Shown: positions 23,966-33,174 of the stretch, piece by piece
How the letters are laid out: the number at the start of each line of letters is the position of its first letter
Position numbering within the stretch: the first letter of the stretch is position 1
DNA from: Algoriphagus aquimarinus
GTDB taxonomy: Bacteria; Bacteroidota; Bacteroidia; Cytophagales; Cyclobacteriaceae
NCBI RefSeq assembly: GCF_900112005.1
Contig: NZ_FOKK01000022.1
Coordinates: 1 to 60,954 of the forward strand
DNA length: 60,954 bases
Direction: 5' to 3'
Position numbers and translations under genes: made by a program
The notes under the pieces: model-generated
The model's input: the letters and a program-made list of their open reading frames with translations, nothing else
What the model was told of the DNA's origin: nothing
Databases searched by the model: none

Positions 23966-25066
23966 ATGAAACTCGAAACACTCGCCATACACGGAGGAAA
24001 TATTGTCTCTGATTCCGAAAAGCCAGTTGTGCAGCCGATCACGCTGAGTACCACTTTTATTCACCAGCCCGAGTCGATGATCTATGCTCGCGCAAATAAC
24101 CCCAACCGTCATGCTTTGGAGCAATTGCTGGCAGGTTTGGAGAAAGGTGCGGACGCAGCTGCTTTTTCTTCTGGAAATGCGGCGGGAGTTTCTGTGTTCC
24201 AAGCGTTGGAACCGGGCTCACATTTGATCGCTCCAGATGATATGTACCACGGCTTGAAAAATGCGATTCTTTCTATTTTCAAAGGAGTTTTGGAAGCCAC
24301 TTTTGTGGATATGACGGATTTAGAGAATGTGGAAAAAGCGTTCCAGTCTAATACGAAGTTGGTATGGATAGAAACGCCTTCAAATCCCTTACTGAAAATC
24401 ACAGACATACGTGCAGTAGCGAAATTGGCAAAAGCTAAGGGAGCAATGGTTGCATGTGATAACACGTTTGCTACTCCAGTTTTTCAAAATCCTCTTGATC
24501 TAGGTGCTGATATCGTGATGCATTCCAGTACCAAGTATTTTGGTGGGCATTCGGATATTTTGGGAGGAGCTTTGATTACAAAAAGCGAAGATGAGTTCTG
24601 GGCGAAAGTGAAAAATGTGCAGATCGGTGGAGGAGCAGTGCCATCGCCGATGGATTGTTACTATTTGTGTAGAAGCATCAAGACTTTGCCTTATCGGATG
24701 AAAGGTCACGCAGAACATGCGATGGTGCTGGCGAATTTCCTTTCAAATCATTCCGCTGTTGAAAAGGTCTATTATCCGGGATTGAAAGCTCATCCTGGAC
24801 ATGAAATCGCCGCAAGTCAGATGACAGGTTTTGGAGGAGTAGTTTCCTTTCAGGTGAAAGGCGGAGCGGAAGTGGCGGATCGAGTGATCTCCAAACTCAA
24901 GTATTTTATCAATGCAACCAGTCTTGGTGGAGTGGAAAGTTTAATAGAAAGAAGAGCCGCTTCGGAAGGACCAGACACGTTGACGCCGCAGAATCTGATC
25001 CGAGTTTCGGTAGGTTTGGAGCATTTGGATGATTTGCTGGAGGATATGGAAAACGCCTTAGCTTAA
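23966..25066 (+). CDS. Cys/Met metabolism PLP-dependent enzyme (cystathionine gamma-synthase/beta-lyase family)
   Basis: A 366-residue fold-type I PLP enzyme. The cofactor lysine is K190 in HSSTKYFGGHSD and the pyridine-contacting Asp is D165 in CDNTFATP. SSGNAAGVSVFQAL and IETPSNPLLK fit the family. Members are cystathionine gamma-synthase, beta- or gamma-lyase and O-acetylhomoserine sulfhydrylase, and the sequence alone does not decide between them. No other methionine gene is adjacent. The gene is convergent with a VOC protein gene, with stops 1 bp apart. Confidence 0.9.
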   Translation: MKLETLAIHGGNIVSDSEKPVVQPITLSTTFIHQPESMIYARANNPNRHALEQLLAGLEKGADAAAFSSGNAAGVSVFQALEPGSHLIAPDDMYHGLKNAILSIFKGVLEATFVDMTDLENVEKAFQSNTKLVWIETPSNPLLKITDIRAVAKLAKAKGAMVACDNTFATPVFQNPLDLGADIVMHSSTKYFGGHSDILGGALITKSEDEFWAKVKNVQIGGGAVPSPMDCYYLCRSIKTLPYRMKGHAEHAMVLANFLSNHSAVEKVYYPGLKAHPGHEIAASQMTGFGGVVSFQVKGGAEVADRVISKLKYFINATSLGGVESLIERRAASEGPDTLTPQNLIRVSVGLEHLDDLLEDMENALA

Positions 25067-25067
25067 A

Positions 25068-25583
25068 TCATTTTAGGTCCCAATCGTCTATTGCTTTTCT
25101 GTGAACTGAGCCAGGTACAGTTCCGATAAATTCAATATTCACACCATCCAAGTCTTTGGTGGTTCCTATGTGGATCCCTGTCAAGGTGCTAATTCTGGGG
25201 CCATTGATGTCCAATCCCAATTCTCGAAGATGAGCTAAAAGAGATTCGGTTCCACTGGTTTCCAAACCGAAATGCTCAAGTCCAGCTGGTCTATTTGCTG
25301 TCGCGGGTACAAGTTCTATAAAGGTGCTTTTACTCACTTGGAAATAGGAAAATGCAGGGTTTCCCTTGTCATCTTTGTATTCAATAGCCAATGGGAAACC
25401 TAAGGTGTCCCTATAATAACTGACTGATTTCTCAAAATCCTCCGCTACGATAGCGATATGGTTGATGCCTAGAATTTCTCCTTTCTCATCAGCATGCAAC
25501 TTCGTTCCTACGGCTATTCCAGCTGTTAGACCAATGGCAAGAAAGAGAACTGCGCTGAGGGTTTTTGGAAGAGTCAGTTTCAT
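25068..25583 (-). CDS. Exported VOC (glyoxalase/dioxygenase-like) family protein
   Basis: A 171-residue protein starting MKLTLPKTLSAVLFLAIG, with a signal or anchor helix (about 8-30) and one vicinal oxygen chelate domain beginning GINHIAIVAEDFEKSVSYYR. A metal-ligand His and Glu are present (NHIAIV, HFGLE, VNIEFIG). The substrate is unknown. The frame continues upstream to a GTG, but the hydrophobic N terminus favours the ATG at 25583. A second VOC gene lies at 40627. Confidence 0.82.
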   Translation of the reverse strand: MKLTLPKTLSAVLFLAIGLTAGIAVGTKLHADEKGEILGINHIAIVAEDFEKSVSYYRDTLGFPLAIEYKDDKGNPAFSYFQVSKSTFIELVPATANRPAGLEHFGLETSGTESLLAHLRELGLDINGPRISTLTGIHIGTTKDLDGVNIEFIGTVPGSVHRKAIDDWDLK

Positions 25584-25769
25584 GTTAAGAGGTTTTGGGT
25601 TTGTTAGTAGGGGAATATAAAAAATACTAATCAATAATCCCTTATGCCCATATCCATCACTCACACCATAACAGTTTTCTAGGCAGATGTTTCCATTTCT
25701 GACTGATAAAACGCCATAGCTGATTTCGTCTATATTACTTTAAACCTCAAATTTCACCATTTTAAATTC

Positions 25770-27308
25770 TCACCCCGCCCAGCCTTCTCTGTCCAAACTC
25801 CTATACTGTATTGCTTCGGCGAGATGCTCGACTTTGATGTCTTCAGACCCTGAGATGTCTGCGATGGTTCGCGCTACTTTCAGAATTCGATCATAGGCTC
25901 TGGCCGATAATCCTAAACGCTCCATGGCAGTTTTCAGCAGCATCTTTCCAGCTTCATTGATCTGACAGATTTGCTTGGTGATATGCGATGGCATCATAGC
26001 ATTGCAGAAAACTTCGGGATTGTCCTTGAATCGCTCCTTTTGACGCTCTCTGCCTTGTATCACACGCACACGGATTTCCTTGCTAGATTCGGTTTTTCGC
26101 GTGGAGGTCATCTCATCAAATTTCACAGGAGTAACTTCCACATGCAGATCGATACGATCCAGAAGTGGCCCCGAAATTTTGTTCAGATAGCGCTGTACGA
26201 TTCCTGGACCGCAGACACATTCTTTGTCAGGGTGATTGTAATAGCCACAGGGACATGGATTCATACTGGCGATCAACATAAAATTGGCAGGGAAATCCAC
26301 CGATACTTTCGCTCTAGAAATGGTTACCCTTCGTTCTTCCAGCGGCTGACGCATCACTTCTAGCACAGATCGTTTGAATTCTGGTAATTCGTCTAGAAAA
26401 AGCACTCCGTTATGAGCAAGTGATATTTCTCCAGGTTGAGGATTTCCTCCTCCACCAACTAAAGCCACATCGCTGATCGTGTGGTGAGGTGATCGGAAAG
26501 GGCGATTGGCAAGCAACGATCCGTTTTTCCCGAGTTTACCAGCCACGGAGTGAATCTTGGTAGTTTCAAGTGCTTCTATCAAAGTCAAAGGTGGAAGAAT
26601 TGAAGGAAGTCGTTTGGCTAGCATGGTTTTGCCAGCTCCTGGAGGACCTATCATTATCACATTGTGTCCACCGGCTGCGGCGATTTCCATTGCACGCTTG
26701 ATGTTTTCCTGACCTTGTACATCTGCAAAATCAAATTCAATGTCATCTAAGGAGTGATAAAAAATCTCTCTCGTATCCGTTACAAGTGGGATTATTTCCA
26801 ATTCACCCATTAGAAAATCTATCGATTGCTGGATCGTTTCTACTGCGATGATGTCTAAGTTATTGACAATCGAGGCTTCTTTGGCATTTTCTATGGGAAG
26901 AATAAATCCTTTAAATCCCTTTTTCCTCGCTTCAATTGCAATAGGTAAAACGCCTTTAATAGGCCGGAGATTGCCATCAAGTGATAGTTCTCCCATAATC
27001 ACGTAATCTCCTAACGTAGGAAATTCCACCTGCTCGGAAGCTTGCAAGATCCCCATGGCAATGGGTAAATCATAAGCTGATCCTTCCTTACGAATATCTG
27101 CTGGAGCCAGATTAATCACGACTTTTTGTCTTGGCATCCTATAACCAAAATATTTCAAGGCACTTTCCACCCGTTGCTGAGATTCCTTCACAGCAGAGTC
27201 AGGGAGTCCAACCATGAAGAAGTTGGTGCCTTGTCCTACATTCACTTCTATTGTGATGATGTTTGCATCTACTCCAGATACTGCGCTTCCAAAAGTTTTC
27301 GCTACCAT
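25770..27308 (-). CDS. YifB/ComM-family Mg-chelatase-like AAA+ ATPase
   Basis: A 512-residue protein with an N-terminal Lon-protease-like domain (about 1-170), an AAA+ core with Walker A GPPGAGKTML and Walker B LFLDELPEF, a cysteine cluster MNPCPCGYYNHPDKECVCG and a C-terminal helical Mg-chelatase domain. ComM homologues are hexameric helicases that extend branch migration during natural transformation. It is preceded on the same strand by a terminator, so it is likely transcribed alone. Confidence 0.93.
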   Translation of the reverse strand: MVAKTFGSAVSGVDANIITIEVNVGQGTNFFMVGLPDSAVKESQQRVESALKYFGYRMPRQKVVINLAPADIRKEGSAYDLPIAMGILQASEQVEFPTLGDYVIMGELSLDGNLRPIKGVLPIAIEARKKGFKGFILPIENAKEASIVNNLDIIAVETIQQSIDFLMGELEIIPLVTDTREIFYHSLDDIEFDFADVQGQENIKRAMEIAAAGGHNVIMIGPPGAGKTMLAKRLPSILPPLTLIEALETTKIHSVAGKLGKNGSLLANRPFRSPHHTISDVALVGGGGNPQPGEISLAHNGVLFLDELPEFKRSVLEVMRQPLEERRVTISRAKVSVDFPANFMLIASMNPCPCGYYNHPDKECVCGPGIVQRYLNKISGPLLDRIDLHVEVTPVKFDEMTSTRKTESSKEIRVRVIQGRERQKERFKDNPEVFCNAMMPSHITKQICQINEAGKMLLKTAMERLGLSARAYDRILKVARTIADISGSEDIKVEHLAEAIQYRSLDREGWAG

Positions 27309-27320
27309 ATGATATAAAAA

Positions 27321-27345
27321 AAAGGAGGCCTGATTAGCCTCCTCA
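27321..27345 (-). terminator. Terminator between the 27373 gene and yifB
   Basis: AGGAGGC (27323-27329) pairs with GCCTCCT (27337-27343), followed on the minus strand by T8. Confidence 0.85.
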
Positions 27346-27372
27346 ATATACTAGTTTGACAAATTTAAAATA

Positions 27373-27741
27373 TTACTTATCCGTAATATTTTGTCTTGGA
27401 GGAAGGTTACTTTGATCCGTGTCAGTTGGAATTGTAGGTTTTGCAGTCTGATTGGTAGGGATTCTTGGATGCTCAAAATCATAGATTTTTGCTTTCAAAG
27501 AATTTGCATCAATTTCCATTTTCTTTATCGTAGAGGCCAGACTAGAGTAAGCAGTATAGCTGCTTCCCCAAGCTGCCAGAAAAAGGATAAATCCAATCAG
27601 TATAATGGTCACCATGGAATCTGATGTGATTTCATCCATTCCAAAGATTCCCCCTAGAGTATCAAAGGCTATGAAGAAAATAAGAAAAGCACCAAAATAG
27701 ACCAAAAGGGCTATTTGGAGGATTTGGTGAAGTTTTTTCAT
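27373..27741 (-). CDS. Small membrane protein of unknown function
   Basis: A 122-residue protein with two transmembrane helices (about 8-30 and 43-67), a short helical region likely to be a coiled coil (STIKKMEIDANSLKAKIYDF) and a Pro/Thr-rich tail. I recognise no family. It starts 29 bp after the stop of the ABC exporter on the same strand and ends at a terminator, so it may be the exporter's last operon gene. Confidence 0.6.
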   Translation of the reverse strand: MKKLHQILQIALLVYFGAFLIFFIAFDTLGGIFGMDEITSDSMVTIILIGFILFLAAWGSSYTAYSSLASTIKKMEIDANSLKAKIYDFEHPRIPTNQTAKPTIPTDTDQSNLPPRQNITDK

Positions 27742-27770
27742 GGGTTTTAAAATTAAGTTTAACGAATATA

Positions 27771-29603
27771 CTAAACCGACTGAATACTAGAAAGTTTCTG
27801 GTACAAGCCCTCAACTTGGCTCAAATCGGTGTGAGTGCCTCTTTGCACGATTTCGCCGCGTTCGATAACCAAGATTTCATCAGCGTGCTGAATCGTGCTC
27901 AATCTATGTGCGATTACAAGAGTTGTTCTATTGCTCATCAATTTTGTCAAAGCCTCCTGCACTAAATGTTCTGATTCGGAATCCAAAGCTGAAGTTGCCT
28001 CATCCAATATCAAAATTGGAGGGTTTTTCAATACTGCTCTTGCTATACTTAAACGCTGCCGTTGCCCACCAGAGAGTTTGGAACCTCGCTCACCAATGCT
28101 AGTCTGATAGCCATCGTCCATTTTTTCAATAAACTCATGTGCATTGGCGATTTTCGCAGCTTCCAGCACTTGGGCTTCTGTGGCGCCTTCAACTCCGAAA
28201 GCGATATTATTAAAAACGGTGTCGTTAAATAGGATGGACTCTTGAGTCACTATCCCCATTAGGCTACGCAAATCATTTAGATCGAAATCTTTCAAATTAT
28301 TGCCGTCGAGTAAAATTGCCCCTTGGCTAGGATCATAAAAGCGTGGCACAAGGTCAGCCAAGGTAGATTTCCCTCCGCCAGAAGGACCTACCAACGCAAT
28401 GGTTTTGCCTCGATTTAGCGTAAAATTGATATTCTTCAAGACCAGTTGGTCTTCATAAGCAAAGCTTACATTTTTGAATTCAACTGAATGTTCAAACGTA
28501 TTCAGAACCGAAGGAGATGCCGGAGATTTAATTTGCGAAGGAGTATCTACAACAGTGAAAACACGCTCCGCAGATGCGATTCCTCTTTGTATACTGCTTA
28601 CCGCTCGAGAAATTTCTTTGGCAGGATTCAGTACTTGCGTGAAAATGATGATGTAGGTAATGAAGTCCGAAGCTCCCAAATCTGAGTTGCCGCTAAGTAC
28701 CATACTACCTCCGTAAACTAGAATTCCAGCGACTACGAATACACCTAAAAACTGCGAAATGGGAGAAGCTAGCTCATTTTTACGAGCCATATTCACATTG
28801 ACATCTGCATAGAAATCAGTTTCCCCATCAAACTTCTTTTTCATAAAACCTTCCGCATTGAAGGCTTTGATCACACGCATGCCGCCTAAAGTCTCGTCCA
28901 GAATATTTACAATTCTGCCCAGAGATTCCTGACTTTGCACCGCTTTTTTCTTGAGTCTTCGTGTAATTCCGCCTATGATCGCCCCAGTGATCGGGATGAT
29001 TAGAATGGTAAACAGTGTCAGCTTGGCAGACATAAAAAAGAGTACTGAGAAATATAGAATAATGGTCACTGGCTCCCGAAAAACGACGCGCAGAGATTGC
29101 ACAATGGTGTTTTCTACCTCTTGCACATCATTGGTCATTTTTGACATGAGATCACCTTTTCGTTCATTGGAAAAATAGCCAATGTGAAGCTTACTTACCT
29201 GCGAGAAAATGTCCATTCGCATCCGCTTGATGACCACTGCTCGCACTTTTGCTAAAACTACTCCAGATAGATAGGTGAAAAGATTTGATAGAAAAACGGA
29301 AACAACGATGATGATGCAGACATAAAAGAGGGTGCCCATTTTCCCATATTCCTCAGCCACTTGAAGAAAATTGTAATTGAACAGATGGGAGAAGTATTCT
29401 ACTGAAAAGCTGAATTCGGGCTTTTCGGCATATTGAGTGAGGGAGCTTGGATCCACTTGCTCGAAAATCACATCGAAAAGTGGTTTAAGCAGCGTGAAAT
29501 TCAGCAGGCCAAAAACGATGGAAAGGAAAGCGTAAATGATATAAGTAGGCACGAACTTTCCGTATGGTTTGGCATAGGAAAGGATCCGTAGATAGGTCTT
29601 CAT
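27771..29603 (-). CDS. MsbA-like ABC exporter, fused permease and ATPase
   Basis: A 610-residue lipid-A/multidrug exporter-type half-transporter. A six-helix membrane domain occupies about 15-335. The ATPase domain has Walker A GPSGGGKST (406-414), the canonical signature KLSGGQRQRLS and Walker B ILILDEATSALDSESE, with the H-loop in VIAHRLST. It probably flips lipid or lipopolysaccharide precursors. The gene lies next to a Wzi/RemB-like outer-membrane protein, which fits an envelope role. Confidence 0.92.
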   Translation of the reverse strand: MKTYLRILSYAKPYGKFVPTYIIYAFLSIVFGLLNFTLLKPLFDVIFEQVDPSSLTQYAEKPEFSFSVEYFSHLFNYNFLQVAEEYGKMGTLFYVCIIIVVSVFLSNLFTYLSGVVLAKVRAVVIKRMRMDIFSQVSKLHIGYFSNERKGDLMSKMTNDVQEVENTIVQSLRVVFREPVTIILYFSVLFFMSAKLTLFTILIIPITGAIIGGITRRLKKKAVQSQESLGRIVNILDETLGGMRVIKAFNAEGFMKKKFDGETDFYADVNVNMARKNELASPISQFLGVFVVAGILVYGGSMVLSGNSDLGASDFITYIIIFTQVLNPAKEISRAVSSIQRGIASAERVFTVVDTPSQIKSPASPSVLNTFEHSVEFKNVSFAYEDQLVLKNINFTLNRGKTIALVGPSGGGKSTLADLVPRFYDPSQGAILLDGNNLKDFDLNDLRSLMGIVTQESILFNDTVFNNIAFGVEGATEAQVLEAAKIANAHEFIEKMDDGYQTSIGERGSKLSGGQRQRLSIARAVLKNPPILILDEATSALDSESEHLVQEALTKLMSNRTTLVIAHRLSTIQHADEILVIERGEIVQRGTHTDLSQVEGLYQKLSSIQSV

Positions 29604-29663
29604 AAACTAATATTCGTGGAATAATCTCGCAAGTTACGCAAAAATGGTAGTGGAGGTTCCTTC

Positions 29664-31364
29664 TTAGTAGTTGTAATCTGGTCGGATAAAGTTCCAGCGG
29701 AAGGCCACTTGCAGGTATTGCTTTGTCTCTGGACTGTCTAGATCCTGTGCAGTTCTTCTTCGGAAAGTATGGGATGCATCAATGAAGAAGTTGTGGCGAA
29801 GCATATAGCTAGCGTTAAGATTTGTTTTAATCACTTTGTTCTCAATTCCTTGCCCGATCACATTTCCAAACAATCCAGTCGGACTACCTACAAGTCTGTT
29901 TTTTAAGATATCTCCTCCCCAATTTATTGCCTCATCTGGATCTCCCCCGTACAGTTGATACATGGTTTGAAGGGTGAGATTCAGTTTCGGTATTGGTTGA
30001 TAACGTATTATGCCTAGCATCTCGCGGAAATTAGCTCCTCTAGGGTGAGTAAGCGGCGTTCGCCAATTACTATAAGATTGATAATCGACCTTTTCTTGGA
30101 ATGTATAGGGCCTGGCGGAATTGTATTCCAACTGCAAATCAAGATTTGAGATCTTAAAAAGGTCAATGTATTTGAAACCTGCTTGGAGCCCGTATTTGTT
30201 TCGCTTGGAGTTTTTTCCATCTTGGCCGAAAAACTCAGAGAACACAAATTCGTCTAATGCGAATTGCCCATAAAGCTGCATAGATGGGTAGAGATTCCAC
30301 TTATAATCCATTCCTAGCATGACTTTGTCTGGAGTTCCGAGTGATTGCTCCACCCATCGGTAAAAGACAATAGGATTGTAATAATTGAAATCTGCTTTAT
30401 CAGTCATTACTGATTCAAAGAATCCCAGATTAAAGTTTTTCCCAACATTTAAACCTAAACGATGAAAGGAGAACCATTTCTGTGGATATCTACCGTCGGT
30501 TGGTCTCCCTCTGTCGTAATCCACGTCGGCAGTCATCTGAGTCCAGATATTGGTCAATTGAAATTTCCATATCTGCGTGTTTAATTTCACAAACATGTAG
30601 GGATTGGAAAAGTCAGAGAGCAGAAAAGATCGATATCCCTCGCCGATAAAGTTACGGTCATGACCAACTTCTACTTGGATATGCTTAGTGACGTTGAAAC
30701 TTACATGTCCCAAAGCAGAGAAATAGCTATAGCCTTCCGAATTGTATTCCTTCCAAAATCCTTCGCCAGGCACAGCTCCATTTTGTTCTGCATAGCCTTT
30801 AACCCAACTTGGGAAAAATGACTCTGAAGATGTGAAGTAGGTGTAAAAGCCAACTTTCTTGTCAATAGATCCACGTAAAACGACACCTCTAGAGAGACGG
30901 TTAGGGTTCTGGTCATTATCTGATTCGATACCACCGTTTAAATATAGAACAGGGCTTACATGGACATCAAACTCCTCACTATAATAGTGTCCCAAATCTC
31001 CAGGCCTTCTATAAATTTTTTTCAGGAAAGGTTTTTCAGACTCAGGAGTTTCTCTGCTTACAAATTCCCAATTGTCCTGACTTAAATATGCCAGATTAAA
31101 GCGATCTACACTGGTACGAATGACTGCGTCGTTTGCAATGCTGTCAAGGAATTGAGCCACATGATCTCTTCGGTAGGGTTTTGTTCCGGTGTGGAACATG
31201 GGGTTGTTATTTCCTTGGAGTATCTCATACCGCTCGATTTTATGGTAGTAATCCCGATCGAATGGTATATAACTTCCTTGTGCAAAAGTGAAAAATGGAA
31301 GCAAAAATGAGCCTATAAACATAAGCAAACGGAACTTTGGGTTGTGACTGTATGGCTTTAGCAT
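29664..31364 (-). CDS. Capsule-assembly Wzi-like / RemB-like outer-membrane protein
   Basis: A 566-residue secreted protein. The N-terminal extension (1-28, ending PFFTFAQ) acts as a signal peptide. A soluble part (about 30-130) precedes a large barrel of many aromatic-rich strands such as HIQVEVGHDRNFIGEGYRSF and NLGFFESVMTDKADF. The C terminus WNFIRPDYNY is barrel-like. The GHDRNFIG.G.R motif is shared by Wzi-type proteins that bind surface polysaccharide and by RemB, a gliding-motility-associated protein. I cannot decide between them. Confidence 0.72.
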   Translation of the reverse strand: MLKPYSHNPKFRLLMFIGSFLLPFFTFAQGSYIPFDRDYYHKIERYEILQGNNNPMFHTGTKPYRRDHVAQFLDSIANDAVIRTSVDRFNLAYLSQDNWEFVSRETPESEKPFLKKIYRRPGDLGHYYSEEFDVHVSPVLYLNGGIESDNDQNPNRLSRGVVLRGSIDKKVGFYTYFTSSESFFPSWVKGYAEQNGAVPGEGFWKEYNSEGYSYFSALGHVSFNVTKHIQVEVGHDRNFIGEGYRSFLLSDFSNPYMFVKLNTQIWKFQLTNIWTQMTADVDYDRGRPTDGRYPQKWFSFHRLGLNVGKNFNLGFFESVMTDKADFNYYNPIVFYRWVEQSLGTPDKVMLGMDYKWNLYPSMQLYGQFALDEFVFSEFFGQDGKNSKRNKYGLQAGFKYIDLFKISNLDLQLEYNSARPYTFQEKVDYQSYSNWRTPLTHPRGANFREMLGIIRYQPIPKLNLTLQTMYQLYGGDPDEAINWGGDILKNRLVGSPTGLFGNVIGQGIENKVIKTNLNASYMLRHNFFIDASHTFRRRTAQDLDSPETKQYLQVAFRWNFIRPDYNY

Positions 31365-31577
31365 TGGCTAAATCTAAAAAACATTCCTGAAAATGAAATA
31401 CTATTAAAGAGGTTTGAAATTATAGCATTTGTCAGGAGTTTAACGATGTGTAAGTATTTTTGAATCTAAAACTGGGCAATATTTATTTTATTTTTGATGC
31501 TAAAGCCCTTCATTTGTGACTAGAAATCCCTTTTTTAAATCCTTTTGATCAATTGACTTAGAAATACTTGATAAAGA

Positions 31578-31609
31578 TTTGGTGGATTTTCTGAAAAAGG
31601 GTAGCTTTG
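31578..31609 (+). promoter_or_regulatory. Complete Bacteroidota-type promoter for rpmE
   Basis: TTTG (31578-31581) lies 20 nt before TAGCTTTG (31602-31609), matching the TTG/TAnnTTTG consensus in sequence and spacing. The predicted transcript start is about 30-35 nt before the ATG at 31649. Confidence 0.7.
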
Positions 31610-31648
31610 TGCCTCATTTGAAAGACGTACATAATAACTAGCAATAAT

Positions 31649-31897
31649 ATGAAAGCTGATATCCATCCAAACTACAGAGACGTCGTTTTCTACGACACTT
31701 CTAGCGAGTTTAAATTTCTTACGAAATCAACTATCGAAACAAGCGAAACAATCACTTGGGAAGATGGCAACGAATACCCTTTGTTTAAAGTGGAAGTGAG
31801 CTCTCAGTCTCATCCTTTCTACACTGGTAAGAAAATGATGCTTGATACTGCGGGTCGTGTTGAGAAATTCAACAGAAGATACGCTCAGAAGAAGTAA
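31649..31897 (+). CDS. rpmE2: 50S ribosomal protein L31 type B
   Basis: An 82-residue large-subunit protein beginning MKADIHPNYRDVVFYDTSS, with SHPFYTGKKMMLDTAGRVEKF near the middle (only part cited: SHPFYTGKK). The zinc-binding CxxC of type A L31 is absent, so this is the zinc-independent type B form. It has its own promoter and a terminator that overlaps the promoter of the next gene. Confidence 0.96.
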   Translation: MKADIHPNYRDVVFYDTSSEFKFLTKSTIETSETITWEDGNEYPLFKVEVSSQSHPFYTGKKMMLDTAGRVEKFNRRYAQKK

Positions 31898-31916
31898 TTC
31901 TTCCTTATCTCAGGCT

Positions 31917-31957
31917 AAAAAGTCTCCCGGAGCATGGATTCCGGGAGACTTTTTTAT
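31917..31957 (+). terminator. Terminator of rpmE
   Basis: AAAAGTCTCCCGG pairs with CCGGGAGACTTTT around GAGCATGGATT, followed by T5. The promoter element of the next gene (31955-31962) starts inside the T tract. Confidence 0.88.
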
Positions 31958-31962
31958 TTTTG
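31955..31962 (+). promoter_or_regulatory. -7 promoter element for the GlmU-like gene
   Basis: TATTTTTG fits TAnnTTTG, 4 nt before the ATG at 31967, inside the T tract of the rpmE terminator. The transcript would have almost no leader. Confidence 0.45.
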
Positions 31963-31966
31963 CCTC

Positions 31967-33163
31967 ATGGACTCGATTTTGTTGTTTGATGATCCCGCCA
32001 TTCGCGGCTCATTGCTCCCCTTTACTTTTACCAGACCGGTGGCGGATATCCGCATCGGGATATTGAAAATCTCTGAGAAATGGGAGAGGATAGCTGGAGC
32101 TTCAGTTTCATTTCTCACCCAAGACTATCTTCAGAAGAAATTCCCTCGCAAAGCAGGGGATGCGCTGGCTATAAATGGAGCATGGCTTCCAGATAGCAGA
32201 AGTCTTAGTCTCTTAAAATCACTTTCTTCTAATCAAGCACTCTATTTCGGCAAAACTCTGATCGCTACTTATATCGGTGAAACAGAAAAGAATCTGGGTG
32301 CTGTGAAGGGCAAAGAAATCATCCAATTGGATTCAGAGCCAACACTTCTATTGAAGACTTGGAATATCTTCCAATTCAATGGCGCTGAAATCAGAAAGGA
32401 TTTTGATCTGATTACTAAAGGAAGAAAATCTGCCAAGATTACCGATCCTCACACCAAGTTATATTCACCTGAAAACATTTTCATCGAAGAAGGAGCCGTG
32501 ATACGTGCTGCGGTTTTGAATGCTGAAAGTGGGCCGATATATATTGGTAAAAACACAGAGATTCAAGAAGGATCATTAATTCGCGGGCCATTTGCGCTTT
32601 GCGAAAGCTCTACCATCAATATGGGAGCGAAAATAAAAGGAGATACAACCGTAGGCCCACATTGCAAAGTAGGTGGAGAAGTGTCCAACTCAGTCATCTT
32701 TGGCTTTAGCAATAAAGGTCATGAAGGCTTTTTGGGTAACTCTGTAATCGGCGAATGGTGTAATATGGGAGCTGATACAAACACCAGCAACCTGAAAAAT
32801 AATTATTCTACAGTAAAATTGTGGGATTACACCGTTGGGAATTATGCGAATACGGGCTTGCAGTTTTGCGGCTTGATGATGGGAGATCATTCCAAATGCG
32901 GCATTAATACCATGTTCAACACAGGAACTGTAATCGGAATTGGCTCCAATGTTTTTGGGCCAGGATTTCCACGTAAATTTATTCCTTCGTTTGCTTGGGG
33001 TGGAGAAGAAGGATTCTCTACCTTTTTGTTTCCAAAATTTCTAGAAACAGCAAAAGCTGTCGTGGGAAGAAGAGGACTTGAGTTGAATGCGGAAGAGCAA
33101 GAAATTTTGCGTTTGATTTTCGAAATGTCCAAAAACTATAGAATTTGGGAAACCACATCCTGA
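31967..33163 (+). CDS. GlmU-like sugar nucleotidyl/acetyltransferase family protein
   Basis: A 398-residue protein annotated in relatives as GlmU family. The N-terminal half (about 1-190) is a divergent nucleotidyltransferase-like region with RPVADIRIGILKISEKWE. The C-terminal half is a left-handed beta helix with hexapeptide repeats (IFIEEGAVIRAAVL, TEIQEGSLIRGP, MGAKIKGDTTVGP). It probably handles UDP-GlcNAc-type substrates, but the exact reaction is uncertain. The ATG at 31967 is preferred over 31934, which lies inside the terminator stem. Confidence 0.85.
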   Translation: MDSILLFDDPAIRGSLLPFTFTRPVADIRIGILKISEKWERIAGASVSFLTQDYLQKKFPRKAGDALAINGAWLPDSRSLSLLKSLSSNQALYFGKTLIATYIGETEKNLGAVKGKEIIQLDSEPTLLLKTWNIFQFNGAEIRKDFDLITKGRKSAKITDPHTKLYSPENIFIEEGAVIRAAVLNAESGPIYIGKNTEIQEGSLIRGPFALCESSTINMGAKIKGDTTVGPHCKVGGEVSNSVIFGFSNKGHEGFLGNSVIGEWCNMGADTNTSNLKNNYSTVKLWDYTVGNYANTGLQFCGLMMGDHSKCGINTMFNTGTVIGIGSNVFGPGFPRKFIPSFAWGGEEGFSTFLFPKFLETAKAVVGRRGLELNAEEQEILRLIFEMSKNYRIWETTS

Positions 33164-33174
33164 TTTATTAATTC